Origin: Saprospiraceae bacterium
Lineage (GTDB): Bacteria > Bacteroidota > Bacteroidia > Chitinophagales > Saprospiraceae
Direction: 5' to 3'
Assembly (NCBI GenBank): GCA_022841345.1
Contig: JALHRR010000018.1
Coordinates: forward strand, 28,040-92,039
Length of the DNA stretch: 64,000 nt
Under the pieces are notes generated by a model. It worked only from the letters and a program-made list of their open reading frames with translations, was not told the origin of the DNA and made no database searches. Shown piece by piece: positions 17,635 to 26,123 of this stretch. The position numbers were made by a program, and so were the translations under genes. Position 1 is the stretch's first letter. Each line of letters opens with the position of its first letter.

Positions 17635-19089
17635 ATGTTGAGCTCAAACTATTTCATTTATAAAACCCTTCCGCTCATGTTCTGTCTCTTTGGGTGGTCA
17701 TGTAAATCACCTCAATTTGCTATAACTGCTCAATTTGATGCAGTCATGCCTTTTCATGAAGGTGTCGCCCCTGCAAAAAAGTATGATTTATGGGGCTTTA
17801 TAGACACAAATGGAATCTGGGTGATCCAACCACAATTTAAAGAGATAATTAAAACAGATAAAGCAAAGGTTTTAATGGTTTTGGAAAATGGAGATCATGC
17901 TGAAGTCATTAAGAATAAAGCAAGTGGCGCATGGGAAATCCAAACAGCTGAATTTAATAAAATTGAAATTCAATCTTCCTACGGCCCACGCTACATTGAG
18001 AAGCAGGGTGGTTTTTATGTTATAATTGATAAAACTGGTTCTCCGATTTCTCCTGAATACAATTCTATCCAGTATGCAGGAGAAGATGTATTTGTAGGAC
18101 AAAAAAATTATGAAGGACAACATCTTATTCACGCTGATGGCAGGATTTTGACACCTTTTTATGATGAAATTGATACTATCATTCAGTATGGGCGAATCCG
18201 CTTCAGAAAAGATAGAAAATATGGTTTACTCGATCCAGGCGGAAAGGTAATACTGGAGCCCTGTATGTGGCTTCTTGAAATTGCAGGTTATAATATTGCA
18301 TGTACCATGGGAGGTAAGTTAGTATTACACACAGACCAATTAGAAAAACTCTCCGACTGGGAATTCGATCGAATTCAATATTTATCTGCGGACAGATGGA
18401 TTGGGGTAAACTCAGATACAGGCTTAGGCACAATCTGTGATCTTGAAGGGAATCAGCTGGTAAAGGATGTTTTTGTTAGCAACGGTGAAATGAAATTCGG
18501 CAAACTTCCGGCCAAAAATAAGAATGAAAAATGGGGATATCTCGACCACAATGGAGAAGAGGTGATACCATTTGAATATGGTTATACAACAACTTTTATG
18601 TCTAATGGTGCTGCAATCTTCGAAATGAAGGATCCCATAAAAGGATGGTTTAAAGGTGTTTTGGATACTACAAATACAATTTTATTACCCGCGGATGAAT
18701 ATGACGAAATCCTTTTTCATGATGACGGAATTTATACCATCGTTCAGGATAAAAAATTTCAATTATTTAATGAAAAATTTGAGCCTTTAACCGGAAAATT
18801 CCGTCGTCCGGTAGAGTACTCCGGAAACGGCGTGTACATTGTTTATAAATTCAAAACAAAGCTTGAGTTTGAAAGCTCCAACTGGTATACTGGCAGAAAA
18901 GGTGGGTTGAAAATATCAAAAGAAGGTTTTGTAAAAGGAATATATTCTCTGGATGGTCAATTACTTGTTTCTGCTTCTGATTATAGTGAAGACGACAATC
19001 TACCACAATGCAAAGAAGGTTTTGTGGCAGCAAAAAGTGGAAAACGCTGGGGATTTGTGAAATGTACTACTCACAAATCCCCGGACTGA
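17635..19089 (+). CDS. WG-repeat lipoprotein
   Basis: 484 residues. The N-terminal hydrophobic segment ends in FGWSC, a plausible lipobox with Cys23, so the mature protein is probably a lipoprotein. The body is made of WG (KWG) beta-repeats: LWGFIDTNGIWVIQPQF, KYGLLDPGGKVILEP, KWGYLDHNGEEVIPFEY and further degenerate copies, ending in RWGFV. WG proteins are widespread in Bacteroidota; their molecular role is unknown. No operon partner; the gene is followed by a repeat-filled gap. Confidence 0.88.
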   Translation: MLSSNYFIYKTLPLMFCLFGWSCKSPQFAITAQFDAVMPFHEGVAPAKKYDLWGFIDTNGIWVIQPQFKEIIKTDKAKVLMVLENGDHAEVIKNKASGAWEIQTAEFNKIEIQSSYGPRYIEKQGGFYVIIDKTGSPISPEYNSIQYAGEDVFVGQKNYEGQHLIHADGRILTPFYDEIDTIIQYGRIRFRKDRKYGLLDPGGKVILEPCMWLLEIAGYNIACTMGGKLVLHTDQLEKLSDWEFDRIQYLSADRWIGVNSDTGLGTICDLEGNQLVKDVFVSNGEMKFGKLPAKNKNEKWGYLDHNGEEVIPFEYGYTTTFMSNGAAIFEMKDPIKGWFKGVLDTTNTILLPADEYDEILFHDDGIYTIVQDKKFQLFNEKFEPLTGKFRRPVEYSGNGVYIVYKFKTKLEFESSNWYTGRKGGLKISKEGFVKGIYSLDGQLLVSASDYSEDDNLPQCKEGFVAAKSGKRWGFVKCTTHKSPD

Positions 19090-19446
19090 GTTTTTAACCA
19101 ACATAGCTGCTAATAGGCTGTTTGTTTTCAAATCTCCTATATAACACTTTTGCAGAACATTGATATTCAATGATTTAAAAAATTCTAAATTCTACCTTCT
19201 AAATTCTAAATTTCAGGCCCCGCCGTGTTATCTTTATCGAATGGTCCCCAAAGCTTTGGGACGGGGACTGAAAACTGAAAACTCCTATATAACACTTTAG
19301 CACAACGCTGATATTCAATGTTTTATAAACAAGCAAAAATCAAATGATTTTCAAAACTTTATTTAAAAAATCGACTTCTTTTCGGCTGTTCCAAATCTTA
19401 AATCTGATCCCCAAAGCTTTGGGGACTGAAACCTGAAATCTGAAAT
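19090..19446. repeat. intergenic repeat region with CCCCAAAGCTTTGGG motifs
   Basis: No gene. TCCTATATAACACTTT..GATATTCAATG occurs twice as direct repeats (~19135 and ~19283). The palindrome CCCCAAAGCTTTGGG appears at ~19243 and CCCCAAAGCTTTGGGG at ~19410, each next to GGGGACTGAAA..CTGAAA..CTGAAATC sequence. GGCCCCGCCGTGTTATC (~19217) recurs at ~52934. Members of the same family occur at 25.6, 46.3 and 52.9 kb. Confidence 0.65.
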
Positions 19447-20070
19447 CTACTCTTCCCCTTTCCTATCATACTGACAACATCCATGCAACTTCTCATACAC
19501 TTCCTTATCAGCTTTGACATTCGGAGTATCGTGCCCTACTGAAGCTACTTTTTGTTCGATCTGCAATTGAGTGATTTTTTCTTCATCAAAGCGAACATGC
19601 AGCTTTTCAGTTTCCTGATTCCAAAAGGCAAAGAATATACCCGGCAATTCATTCACTGCTGATTCGATACGGGTTTTGCACATACCGCAATTGCCGGCTA
19701 CAGGAAATATGCTCTCTTTGTATTTTTCTGCTGAAGCTGTGACTGCTGCAGCAGGCTTATATTCGTCAATCTTGCCATTTGCTCTGTGAATACTGACTTT
19801 AGTAGCTGTATAACCGGCCTTATCGACCGTCTTCACAACTTGCTCAGGTGTGTAATTGGTCTCTGAAGGAACTAAAAACTGCATGGTACCTCCTTCCAGG
19901 TCAATATTAAACTGGCGAATTCCCTCTACATTACGGAAGGCCTTTTCAAGACCATTGGCACAAAACGGGCAACCCATTCCATCCACTTTAGCACGAATAG
20001 TATCCCTGCTCTGTGCGGAAATTTGAAGACTCATTCCAAGTGCAAAAACTAAAACAATTATATTTCTCAT
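19447..20070 (-). CDS. exported protein with two heavy-metal-associated (HMA) domains
   Basis: 207 residues with a signal peptide (cleavage near SAQS at ~20). The first HMA domain has the canonical GMGCPFC at ~31-37; the second has a variant GNCGMC at ~126-131 joined by an Ala-rich linker. The C-terminus ends with a GCC pair (~198-200). Such periplasmic HMA proteins bind Cu(I) or other soft metals and hand them to partners. It starts 18 bases after the beta-barrel gene stop, so the two are one operon, and the HYC_CC_PP gene lies just upstream. Confidence 0.85.
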   Translation of the reverse strand: MRNIIVLVFALGMSLQISAQSRDTIRAKVDGMGCPFCANGLEKAFRNVEGIRQFNIDLEGGTMQFLVPSETNYTPEQVVKTVDKAGYTATKVSIHRANGKIDEYKPAAAVTASAEKYKESIFPVAGNCGMCKTRIESAVNELPGIFFAFWNQETEKLHVRFDEEKITQLQIEQKVASVGHDTPNVKADKEVYEKLHGCCQYDRKGEE

Positions 20071-20088
20071 GATTAAATGATTTAAAAA

Positions 20089-20862
20089 TTAAAGAATAAA
20101 ACGACCACCAATCAATACTGCAATATCCCTGGTAAAATGAACAGGAACCTTCTCCACAAGTGGCACCTGCAGGGACAGATCGATGGTATAACTCCTGAAT
20201 GCAAACTGAATTCCCTGCGCTGCGTACACTGCATGATCATCCGTCGTTGGCATCCATCTTGCTTCATATTCAAAGTACAACGTCACCTGATTCACAGGAT
20301 AAACTGGTTTTTTCAGAGGAATTCCGAAGGACATTCTGGATTCCAGGTAATTGGGATGTATCTCCGAAAAGTGATTATATCCCAGTTCACCTACAATCCC
20401 ATATTTCAATGATTCGAATCCGGCCAAAGCACCTACATATGTTTGAAACGCTCCCATTCCCACATGGGGTACTTCAGAAGGTCTTCCTGTGGGAAACATT
20501 TCACTGGCTTTCACCGCCATTCTGAAAGTTTGTCCCATTTTGTCCTTTCTAAGAAATTGATATTTTGCCTTCAGCATAATATCACCTGGTTTCATACCTT
20601 CTCTTCTGTCAAATCCTGTGACAGATGCAAATGGTATTTCGATTCCCAGTTCCAGATTGCTTTTGACATTGTATTCAAACATCAGGGGTACAATATGGTA
20701 ATGATTATCGGCATGCTTGAAATATTGATAATATGTTCGGATGGTTCCCTTATTTGCTCCCAGCATGATGGGTTTATCAGTACGGATGGGAGGTCCCTGC
20801 GCCATTGCACTAAAAGCAAAAAGGCTCATGATAACTAACAGTATATAGTGTTGATTTTTCAT
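20089..20862 (-). CDS. putative outer-membrane beta-barrel protein
   Basis: 257 residues from the ATG at 20862; a TTG four codons upstream (20874) is an alternative. A signal peptide (ending near AMAQG) is followed by alternating aromatic/hydrophobic strands and a C-terminal ...LIGGRFIL strand typical of an outer-membrane barrel. Elements such as RTDKP and the PTGRPSEVPHVGMGAFQTYVG region resemble the transporter/MetA-like channel group. No enzymatic motif. Its position between HYC_CC_PP and HMA genes suggests a role in metal traffic across the outer membrane (inference from context). Confidence 0.7.
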   Translation of the reverse strand: MKNQHYILLVIMSLFAFSAMAQGPPIRTDKPIMLGANKGTIRTYYQYFKHADNHYHIVPLMFEYNVKSNLELGIEIPFASVTGFDRREGMKPGDIMLKAKYQFLRKDKMGQTFRMAVKASEMFPTGRPSEVPHVGMGAFQTYVGALAGFESLKYGIVGELGYNHFSEIHPNYLESRMSFGIPLKKPVYPVNQVTLYFEYEARWMPTTDDHAVYAAQGIQFAFRSYTIDLSLQVPLVEKVPVHFTRDIAVLIGGRFIL

Positions 20863-20999
20863 TTTTTGATTCAAAGATTTGATTGTAAAAGGAAGTGCAA
20901 AAAGGCAAAATGCCCCTTTAATCCTGTCAATTTATTCCGGTGTATCCATTATAAAAAAAGATACCCCTGAGTAACCAACAGATTCTCAGATCAAATCAT

Positions 21000-21467
21000 T
21001 CAAATTAAAAATGCCTGTAATCGGACTGTGATATCCGTCCAGATGAGCGGAGGATGATAATGAAGAAAATTCCACTGTGTTCCACATAGAGGAATAGAGA
21101 ATAATACTTCAGCTCGCGGAATGACAATATATGCTAACTGAATCAATTGATTAAGATCCAGTTGAGTTCCGGGCTTCAGCTCCTGTTTTACTTTTTCAAA
21201 GTCTGTTTCATCCTCGCAGCAGGATTTTTTAGCATCCGCCATTTCTTCCAATGCTTTGATGCAGCATGGTTTCAGATTCTCTCTCGGAATGCTGGTCAGC
21301 AAGGCATAAGCATCCTGCATCTCACATCCTGATTCACCGCAACCTTCCACATGCGCCATAAGCGACACATACTTCAGGTCTCCCTTGCAGTAGTGCTTAT
21401 TGAGTGCAATCCCTATACCACTGAGGTATATGCTGGTCGCCAATAATATGTGAAGTACTTTTATCAA
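21000..21467 (-). CDS. HYC_CC_PP family metal-associated protein
   Basis: 155 residues with an N-terminal hydrophobic segment. It shows the three signatures that give the family its name: N-K-H-Y-C near residue 26, a Cys-Cys pair (KKSCCEDE, ~88-89; another CC at ~78) and a late H-P-P (HYHPPL). This Bacteroidota family occurs beside TonB receptors and copper or other metal transport genes; its exact role is unknown. A TACCTTTG box lies 18 bases upstream. It is followed after 137 bases by the barrel-HMA pair on the same strand. Confidence 0.88.
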   Translation of the reverse strand: MIKVLHILLATSIYLSGIGIALNKHYCKGDLKYVSLMAHVEGCGESGCEMQDAYALLTSIPRENLKPCCIKALEEMADAKKSCCEDETDFEKVKQELKPGTQLDLNQLIQLAYIVIPRAEVLFSIPLCGTQWNFLHYHPPLIWTDITVRLQAFLI

Positions 21468-21484
21468 CTTTTAAATTTCTGTCA

Positions 21485-21492
21485 CAAAGGTA
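21485..21492 (-). promoter_or_regulatory. -7 element (TACCTTTG) of the HYC_CC_PP gene
   Basis: The plus strand reads CAAAGGTA, 18 bases ahead of the ATG at 21467. Confidence 0.55.
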
Positions 21493-21648
21493 ATACATCT
21501 GTGTTCGTTAAGTTCTATATGTGCTCGTGTTTAACAAGTTGTTATAAACTAGCCGCTCTCATTAATTACGCCCAGCAAAGAAATAATTCCAAACCATTCG
21601 CGTCATAATAGATCGGTTTTTAATTCTTATACAACAATATCAAAAGAC

Positions 21649-22272
21649 ATGAACCAACTTAAGATCCTGTTTTCTCTGTCGCTTATGTGGTTAGCTTCTT
21701 TAAGCTGTTATTCCCAGTATTATAGTCGGGTTCATGAAGAATATAAACTGAGTGGCAAAGATTGCAGAATAGTGGTCTACAGCCTCTATTTAAATAATGC
21801 CAATTTTGATCCCAGAGATGATAAGTTATTGGGAACTTATTCTATAGTTTTTGGAAATAGCTGCATTGACTTCAGGAATACTCCTGAAGTATTGGATTTT
21901 ATTAAAACTGAAAATACATATCATTTAACAGTTGTCACTTCACAAATTGAGCTCAGTCCGACACCTGACACCAGCAACTTAGAAGCTGAGAAAATTAACG
22001 TATCATGCTTTCTCATAACTACCGATTTCTGGGATAACAATGGCTCTTTTGAGAACCTGAAGGATGATATAAGACTTGGGAATCATATTGTTACTATATG
22101 GACCAATGATGGAGAATTTATTGGAGATGCCAAAATTGTTGATCTACTGAGATCAAAAGGTTACAATATAGAATATAGTATAAATGGAGCTCATACAGGG
22201 TTCGAAATCAAAAAAGATGATCCTCAATACGCGAGAAAAGTAATTGAACATTTGCGAAAGGTAAGCCAATAG
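21649..22272 (+). CDS. exported protein of unknown function
   Basis: 207 residues. An N-terminal signal peptide (MNQLKILFSLSLMWLASLSC YSQ; cleavage near Ser-Gln, or a weak lipobox at Cys20). The remainder is soluble, Asp/Asn-rich and without a recognised domain; the C-terminal part (RSKGYNIEYSINGAHTGFEI) looks like a compact alpha/beta end. It lies downstream of, and divergent from, the HYC_CC_PP gene. No function is assigned. Confidence 0.7.
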   Translation: MNQLKILFSLSLMWLASLSCYSQYYSRVHEEYKLSGKDCRIVVYSLYLNNANFDPRDDKLLGTYSIVFGNSCIDFRNTPEVLDFIKTENTYHLTVVTSQIELSPTPDTSNLEAEKINVSCFLITTDFWDNNGSFENLKDDIRLGNHIVTIWTNDGEFIGDAKIVDLLRSKGYNIEYSINGAHTGFEIKKDDPQYARKVIEHLRKVSQ

Positions 22273-22369
22273 CCTTCACTGATTATTCAGTTTTATTGTT
22301 TAACTTTTCTATAGTTTATTCGCTGTACTCACGATAAAACCTGAACTTTGAATTCCTGAAACCAAAGTT

Positions 22370-22900
22370 TTGATACAGCGAATCGCCATCATATTATTTT
22401 CACTCTCCCTTTTTGCTCCTGCAATCATAACCATCTCATGCCTGAAGTATCAGAAGACAAAAGTCAGAAAGCAGATGAAAAGAATCATCATGGAAGGAGT
22501 CGATCCACATGAACTGGTGCATTTTACTTTTCATCTGAAAGATACTGCAACCCTTCTCAGATGGGAGCATCATAAAGAGTTTGAATATCTGGAACAGATG
22601 TATGATATAGTAGAAAGAACTTATTTTGAGGATTCAGTCACCTATCTGTGTTGGTGGGATCATGCTGAGACATCGCTCAATAAAGAACTTTCTGCAACTG
22701 TCTTTAATTTGCTAAAACAGAATCCTGGCAAATCCAAAGCTCAGGATAAATTTGTCTCATTCTACAAATCTTTGTTTTGCACAGAAGAGCCATCTTTCGC
22801 TCAAGTGCAATTTTCCAATATAACTGAATCTCAATTCAGGTATGTAAGCCTTTTTTCCAGGACAAGCTTACAACCTCCTTTCCCACCTCCGGACTTATAA
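22370..22900 (+). CDS. small membrane-anchored protein of the kind found beside metal/TonB loci
   Basis: 176 residues if translation starts at the TTG at 22370, which supplies a hydrophobic N-terminal segment; an in-frame TGA lies seven codons upstream and the next ATG (codon 36) would remove the anchor. The core has an RWEHHKEFEYLEQMYDIV stretch followed by YLCWWDHAETSLNKEL, and the tail is proline-rich (PPFPPPDL). I recall this pattern from Bacteroidota proteins encoded directly upstream of TonB receptors near HYC_CC_PP genes, but no domain name is certain. The TonB receptor follows after 114 bases, consistent with an operon. Confidence 0.6.
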   Translation: MIQRIAIILFSLSLFAPAIITISCLKYQKTKVRKQMKRIIMEGVDPHELVHFTFHLKDTATLLRWEHHKEFEYLEQMYDIVERTYFEDSVTYLCWWDHAETSLNKELSATVFNLLKQNPGKSKAQDKFVSFYKSLFCTEEPSFAQVQFSNITESQFRYVSLFSRTSLQPPFPPPDL

Positions 22901-23014
22901 ATTCACATGTTGATATGTTAAACATGTCTGAGTTAATCCTCAACATTTGGGATCCTTTTGTACACCTCTGTACAAGAGCATGACATTTATATTTATAGCA
23001 AAGATTTATCTTCA

Positions 23015-25426
23015 ATGAAATCAAGAATTTTATTGTTTCTGATATGGGGCTTTTCTTACAGCTTGTCAGCTCAAACTATTACTGTCAAAGATCTTGAGAC
23101 TCTTCAGCCTATTGAAATGGCTGTACTGACAAGTGAAGAACCCCGTCAATCCGCTGCTACAAATGCCTTGGGACAAGCGGATATTTCTGCCTTTGCAGGT
23201 TCAGAAGTGATTGTAATCACTGCACTTGGTTACCAACCTGTTGTTATCAGCTATCATCAACTTTCCGCTGATGGATTTATGCTTTCTTTGCAATCCTTTG
23301 GCCTGAGTCTTGAGACTGTGGTTGTAACAGGCACCAGATGGAGACAAAAATCCGGAGATATTCCTTCCAAAATTATCTCCATTTCTCCTCAGGAAATTGC
23401 CATGCAAAATCCTCAGACTGCTGCAGATCTGTTGGGTATTTCAGGCAAGGTATTTATCCAGAAAAGCCAGCAGGGTGGAGGAAGTCCCATGATCAGGGGC
23501 TTTGCGAGCAACAGGCTGCTTTATGCAGTGGATGGTATTCGAATGAATTCTGCCATTTTCAGGGCCGGAAATATTCAGAATGTAATCAACATTGATCCGT
23601 TTGCAACGGAAAGTGTTGAGGTACTTTTCGGTCCCGGTTCGGTGATTTATGGTAGTGACGCTATTGGAGGGGTGATGAGTTTTCAGACATTGACTCCGCA
23701 ATTTTCACAGGATGAAAAGCCATTGGTAAAAGGCAAATTTGTTACACGCTATTCATCAGCCAATGATGAAAAAACCGGTCATTTTGATGTCAATATTGGC
23801 TGGAAAAAATGGTCCCTTGTCAGCAGTATCAGTTCCTGGAATTATGATCATCTGCGACAGGGCAATCATGGGCCCACAGATTATCTCAAACCATATTTTG
23901 TCCAAAGACAAAATAGTTCGGATGTTGTGATCACTCAGGATGATCCTTTGCTGCAAATTCCTTCAGCTTACCGGCAGATAAATGTTATGCAGAAAATTCG
24001 CTTTTCTCCCAATGAGAAATGGGATTTTCAGTATGGGTTTCATTATTCCGGGACATCTCCATATGGTCGCTATGATCGTCACAACAGAGTGCGCAACGGA
24101 ACGGCCTGGCATGCTGAATGGAATTATGGACCTCAACTATGGCAGATGCATCATTTGAATATGACACACAAAGGCGCCAATGTTGCTTACGATCAGCTAA
24201 GTCTGAGAATTGCCCAACAGACATTTGAAGAAAGCCGGATCGACCGCAATTTGAATAGTGTAGAAAGAAACACACAGGAGGAAAAAGTGCTGGCTTATTC
24301 TGCCAATTTGGATTTTACGAAACGCACATCTGCTTCAAATACATTATTCTACGGGCTTGAGTTTGTCCTGAACAATGTAGAATCCACAGGCATGCTGACC
24401 GATATCAACACAGGAGTGAGTGGAGTGGGTGCTTCAAGGTATCCTGCTGCTTCATGGACTTCAGCTGCGGCGTATATCAATGATGCTTACAAGATCAGAG
24501 AAAACTTGACTTTGCAGGGCGGCATGAGATACAATCACATTTTGATAGAGGCTGATTTTAGTAATAATCTTCCATTCTTTCCTTTTCCATTCAGTTCAGA
24601 CAGTATCAACAATGGCAACTTAACAGGAAGCATTGGGGCTGTTTACAAACCATCCGAAAGCTGGGTGATCAGCACTAATCTTGGAACTGCTTTCAGATCT
24701 CCGAATGTAGATGATTTGGGAAAAGTATTTGATTCAGAACCCGGAACAGTGACTGTCCCCAATCCCGGCTTAAAACCAGAATACGCTTACAATGCCGATC
24801 TGGGCATCGCAAAAGTATTCGGCAATCGGCTCAAGATTGATCTTACAGGCTTTTACACCATCCTTCAGAATGCATTGGTGCGCAGAAATTATACTTTGAA
24901 TGGGCAGGATAGTATTTTGTTTGGAGGAGAATTGGCAGGAGTTCAGGCCATCCAGAATGCTGCAGTAGCCAATGTGTATGGATTACAAGCTGGTCTGGAA
25001 TGGAAGATTGGAGTCGGTTTCAGTTTCTCAACTGATCTGAATATTCAAATCGGAGAGGAAGAGCTCGACGATGGCACGACCAGTACTTCCAGGCATGCTG
25101 CTCCTATGTTTGGGGTGTCAAGATTGCTTTTCAATACAGGAAAATTGAGTCTTCAATTCTACTCCATGTATCAGGCTGAAAGAACATTCGCTGACCTACC
25201 TCAGGAGGAAAAGGCCAAAGATGAAATCTATGCCAAAGATGCTGATGGTAACAATTATGCGCCTGCCTGGTACACCCTCAATTTCAAAGCGATGTATCAG
25301 CTCTCCAACACTTTTTCTATCTCTACCGGAATAGAAAATCTGACAGATAAGCGATATCGGCCATTTAGTTCGGGCATCTCAGCTCCGGGAATCAACTTTA
25401 TGATCTCCTTGAAAGCAAGTTTTTAG
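23015..25426 (+). CDS. TonB-dependent receptor, heme/hemoglobin-receptor type
   Basis: 803 residues from the ATG at 23015, which begins a clear signal peptide ending in SLSAQ; the frame opens earlier at 22958 but lacks a reason to start there. Order: a carboxypeptidase-D-like regulatory domain (~20-100), a plug domain with GGGSPMIRGFASNRLLYAVD and FGPGSVIYGSDAIGGV, then a 22-strand-type barrel with AFRSPNVDDLGKVFD and a terminal aromatic strand (...SLKASF). The plug sequence matches the heme/hemoglobin/transferrin receptor subgroup. It imports a ligand across the outer membrane with TonB energy. Neighbouring metal genes fit heme or metal uptake; the ligand is inferred. Confidence 0.9.
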   Translation: MKSRILLFLIWGFSYSLSAQTITVKDLETLQPIEMAVLTSEEPRQSAATNALGQADISAFAGSEVIVITALGYQPVVISYHQLSADGFMLSLQSFGLSLETVVVTGTRWRQKSGDIPSKIISISPQEIAMQNPQTAADLLGISGKVFIQKSQQGGGSPMIRGFASNRLLYAVDGIRMNSAIFRAGNIQNVINIDPFATESVEVLFGPGSVIYGSDAIGGVMSFQTLTPQFSQDEKPLVKGKFVTRYSSANDEKTGHFDVNIGWKKWSLVSSISSWNYDHLRQGNHGPTDYLKPYFVQRQNSSDVVITQDDPLLQIPSAYRQINVMQKIRFSPNEKWDFQYGFHYSGTSPYGRYDRHNRVRNGTAWHAEWNYGPQLWQMHHLNMTHKGANVAYDQLSLRIAQQTFEESRIDRNLNSVERNTQEEKVLAYSANLDFTKRTSASNTLFYGLEFVLNNVESTGMLTDINTGVSGVGASRYPAASWTSAAAYINDAYKIRENLTLQGGMRYNHILIEADFSNNLPFFPFPFSSDSINNGNLTGSIGAVYKPSESWVISTNLGTAFRSPNVDDLGKVFDSEPGTVTVPNPGLKPEYAYNADLGIAKVFGNRLKIDLTGFYTILQNALVRRNYTLNGQDSILFGGELAGVQAIQNAAVANVYGLQAGLEWKIGVGFSFSTDLNIQIGEEELDDGTTSTSRHAAPMFGVSRLLFNTGKLSLQFYSMYQAERTFADLPQEEKAKDEIYAKDADGNNYAPAWYTLNFKAMYQLSNTFSISTGIENLTDKRYRPFSSGISAPGINFMISLKASF

Positions 25427-26123
25427 TTGTGTTCCAACAGGCTTTTGTCGTGGGACGGGTGACGCCATGCTGCGCTTCGCTTGCATGGTGACATCCTTTG
25501 CCTACGGCAAAAAGTGACATCCCCGAATTTACTTGTCTGCTCCGCAGTCAAGTAAATTCGGAGGTGACAGCTAGCGCAAAATACCAGCAGGCAAGTCCCT
25601 GCTCTCTCTCCGATGGTCGTCCCCAAAGCATTGGGGATCGATCCAATATTTCATGAATTTTTAATTCATCTACTACATATCCACTTCTTTACTCAAAAAT
25701 GGCTGTTATCGATTAACCGATTCTCCAATTAGCCGATTACCTTCTGCTCTCTCACACAATGCTTCCCGTAGCTTTCAGCTGCGGCTCCCACACTCACACA
25801 CTTCTTAGCTAAATTGAACTTCTAAGGTCGTAGCTGAAAGCTACTCTGAGCATCTAAGGGACAAATGGCTGCTAATTGGCTGTTTCATTGGCTGTTCTGG
25901 CTGTTCAATCGTAATTCGTAATTCGTAATTCGTAAATAGTATTAACGAGCCATTCTCCAAGCTACTCTTGTCAAAATGTAAACGAAATGGTTGTTCATTC
26001 GGCTGTTCCATTTTCAACTTTCCATCACCTTAAAATCCTCTTAGAATCATATTCCCTTCCCCCATAGTAAACATCTTAATCTAATTACCCCTTACCTTTG
26101 CGGCTCCAATCAGATTATGACTA
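25427..26123. repeat. left direct repeat and hairpin array flanking the FecA-like gene
   Basis: No gene. 25437-25640 is a modular hairpin array: linkers GGGTGACGCC, GGTGACATCC, AAGTGACATC and AGGTGACAGC separate stems CATGC/GCATG, TTTGCC/GGCAAA (25497-25511) and a 13-bp perfect stem (25523-25535 with 25549-25561). 25640-25870 (TTCATGAATTTTTAATTCATC, AAAAATGGCTGTT, AATGCTTCCCGTAGCTT, CACACTCACACACTTCT, CTAAGGTCGTAGCTGAAAGC) is repeated in the same orientation at 29150-29350, on the far side of the gene. CCCCAAAGCATTGGGG lies at ~25621. Confidence 0.75.
26093..26100 (+). promoter_or_regulatory. -7 element (TACCTTTG) of the FecA-like receptor
   Basis: Exact TAnnTTTG match 23 bases ahead of the ATG at 26124; no -33 TTG at the usual distance. 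Confidence 0.55.
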
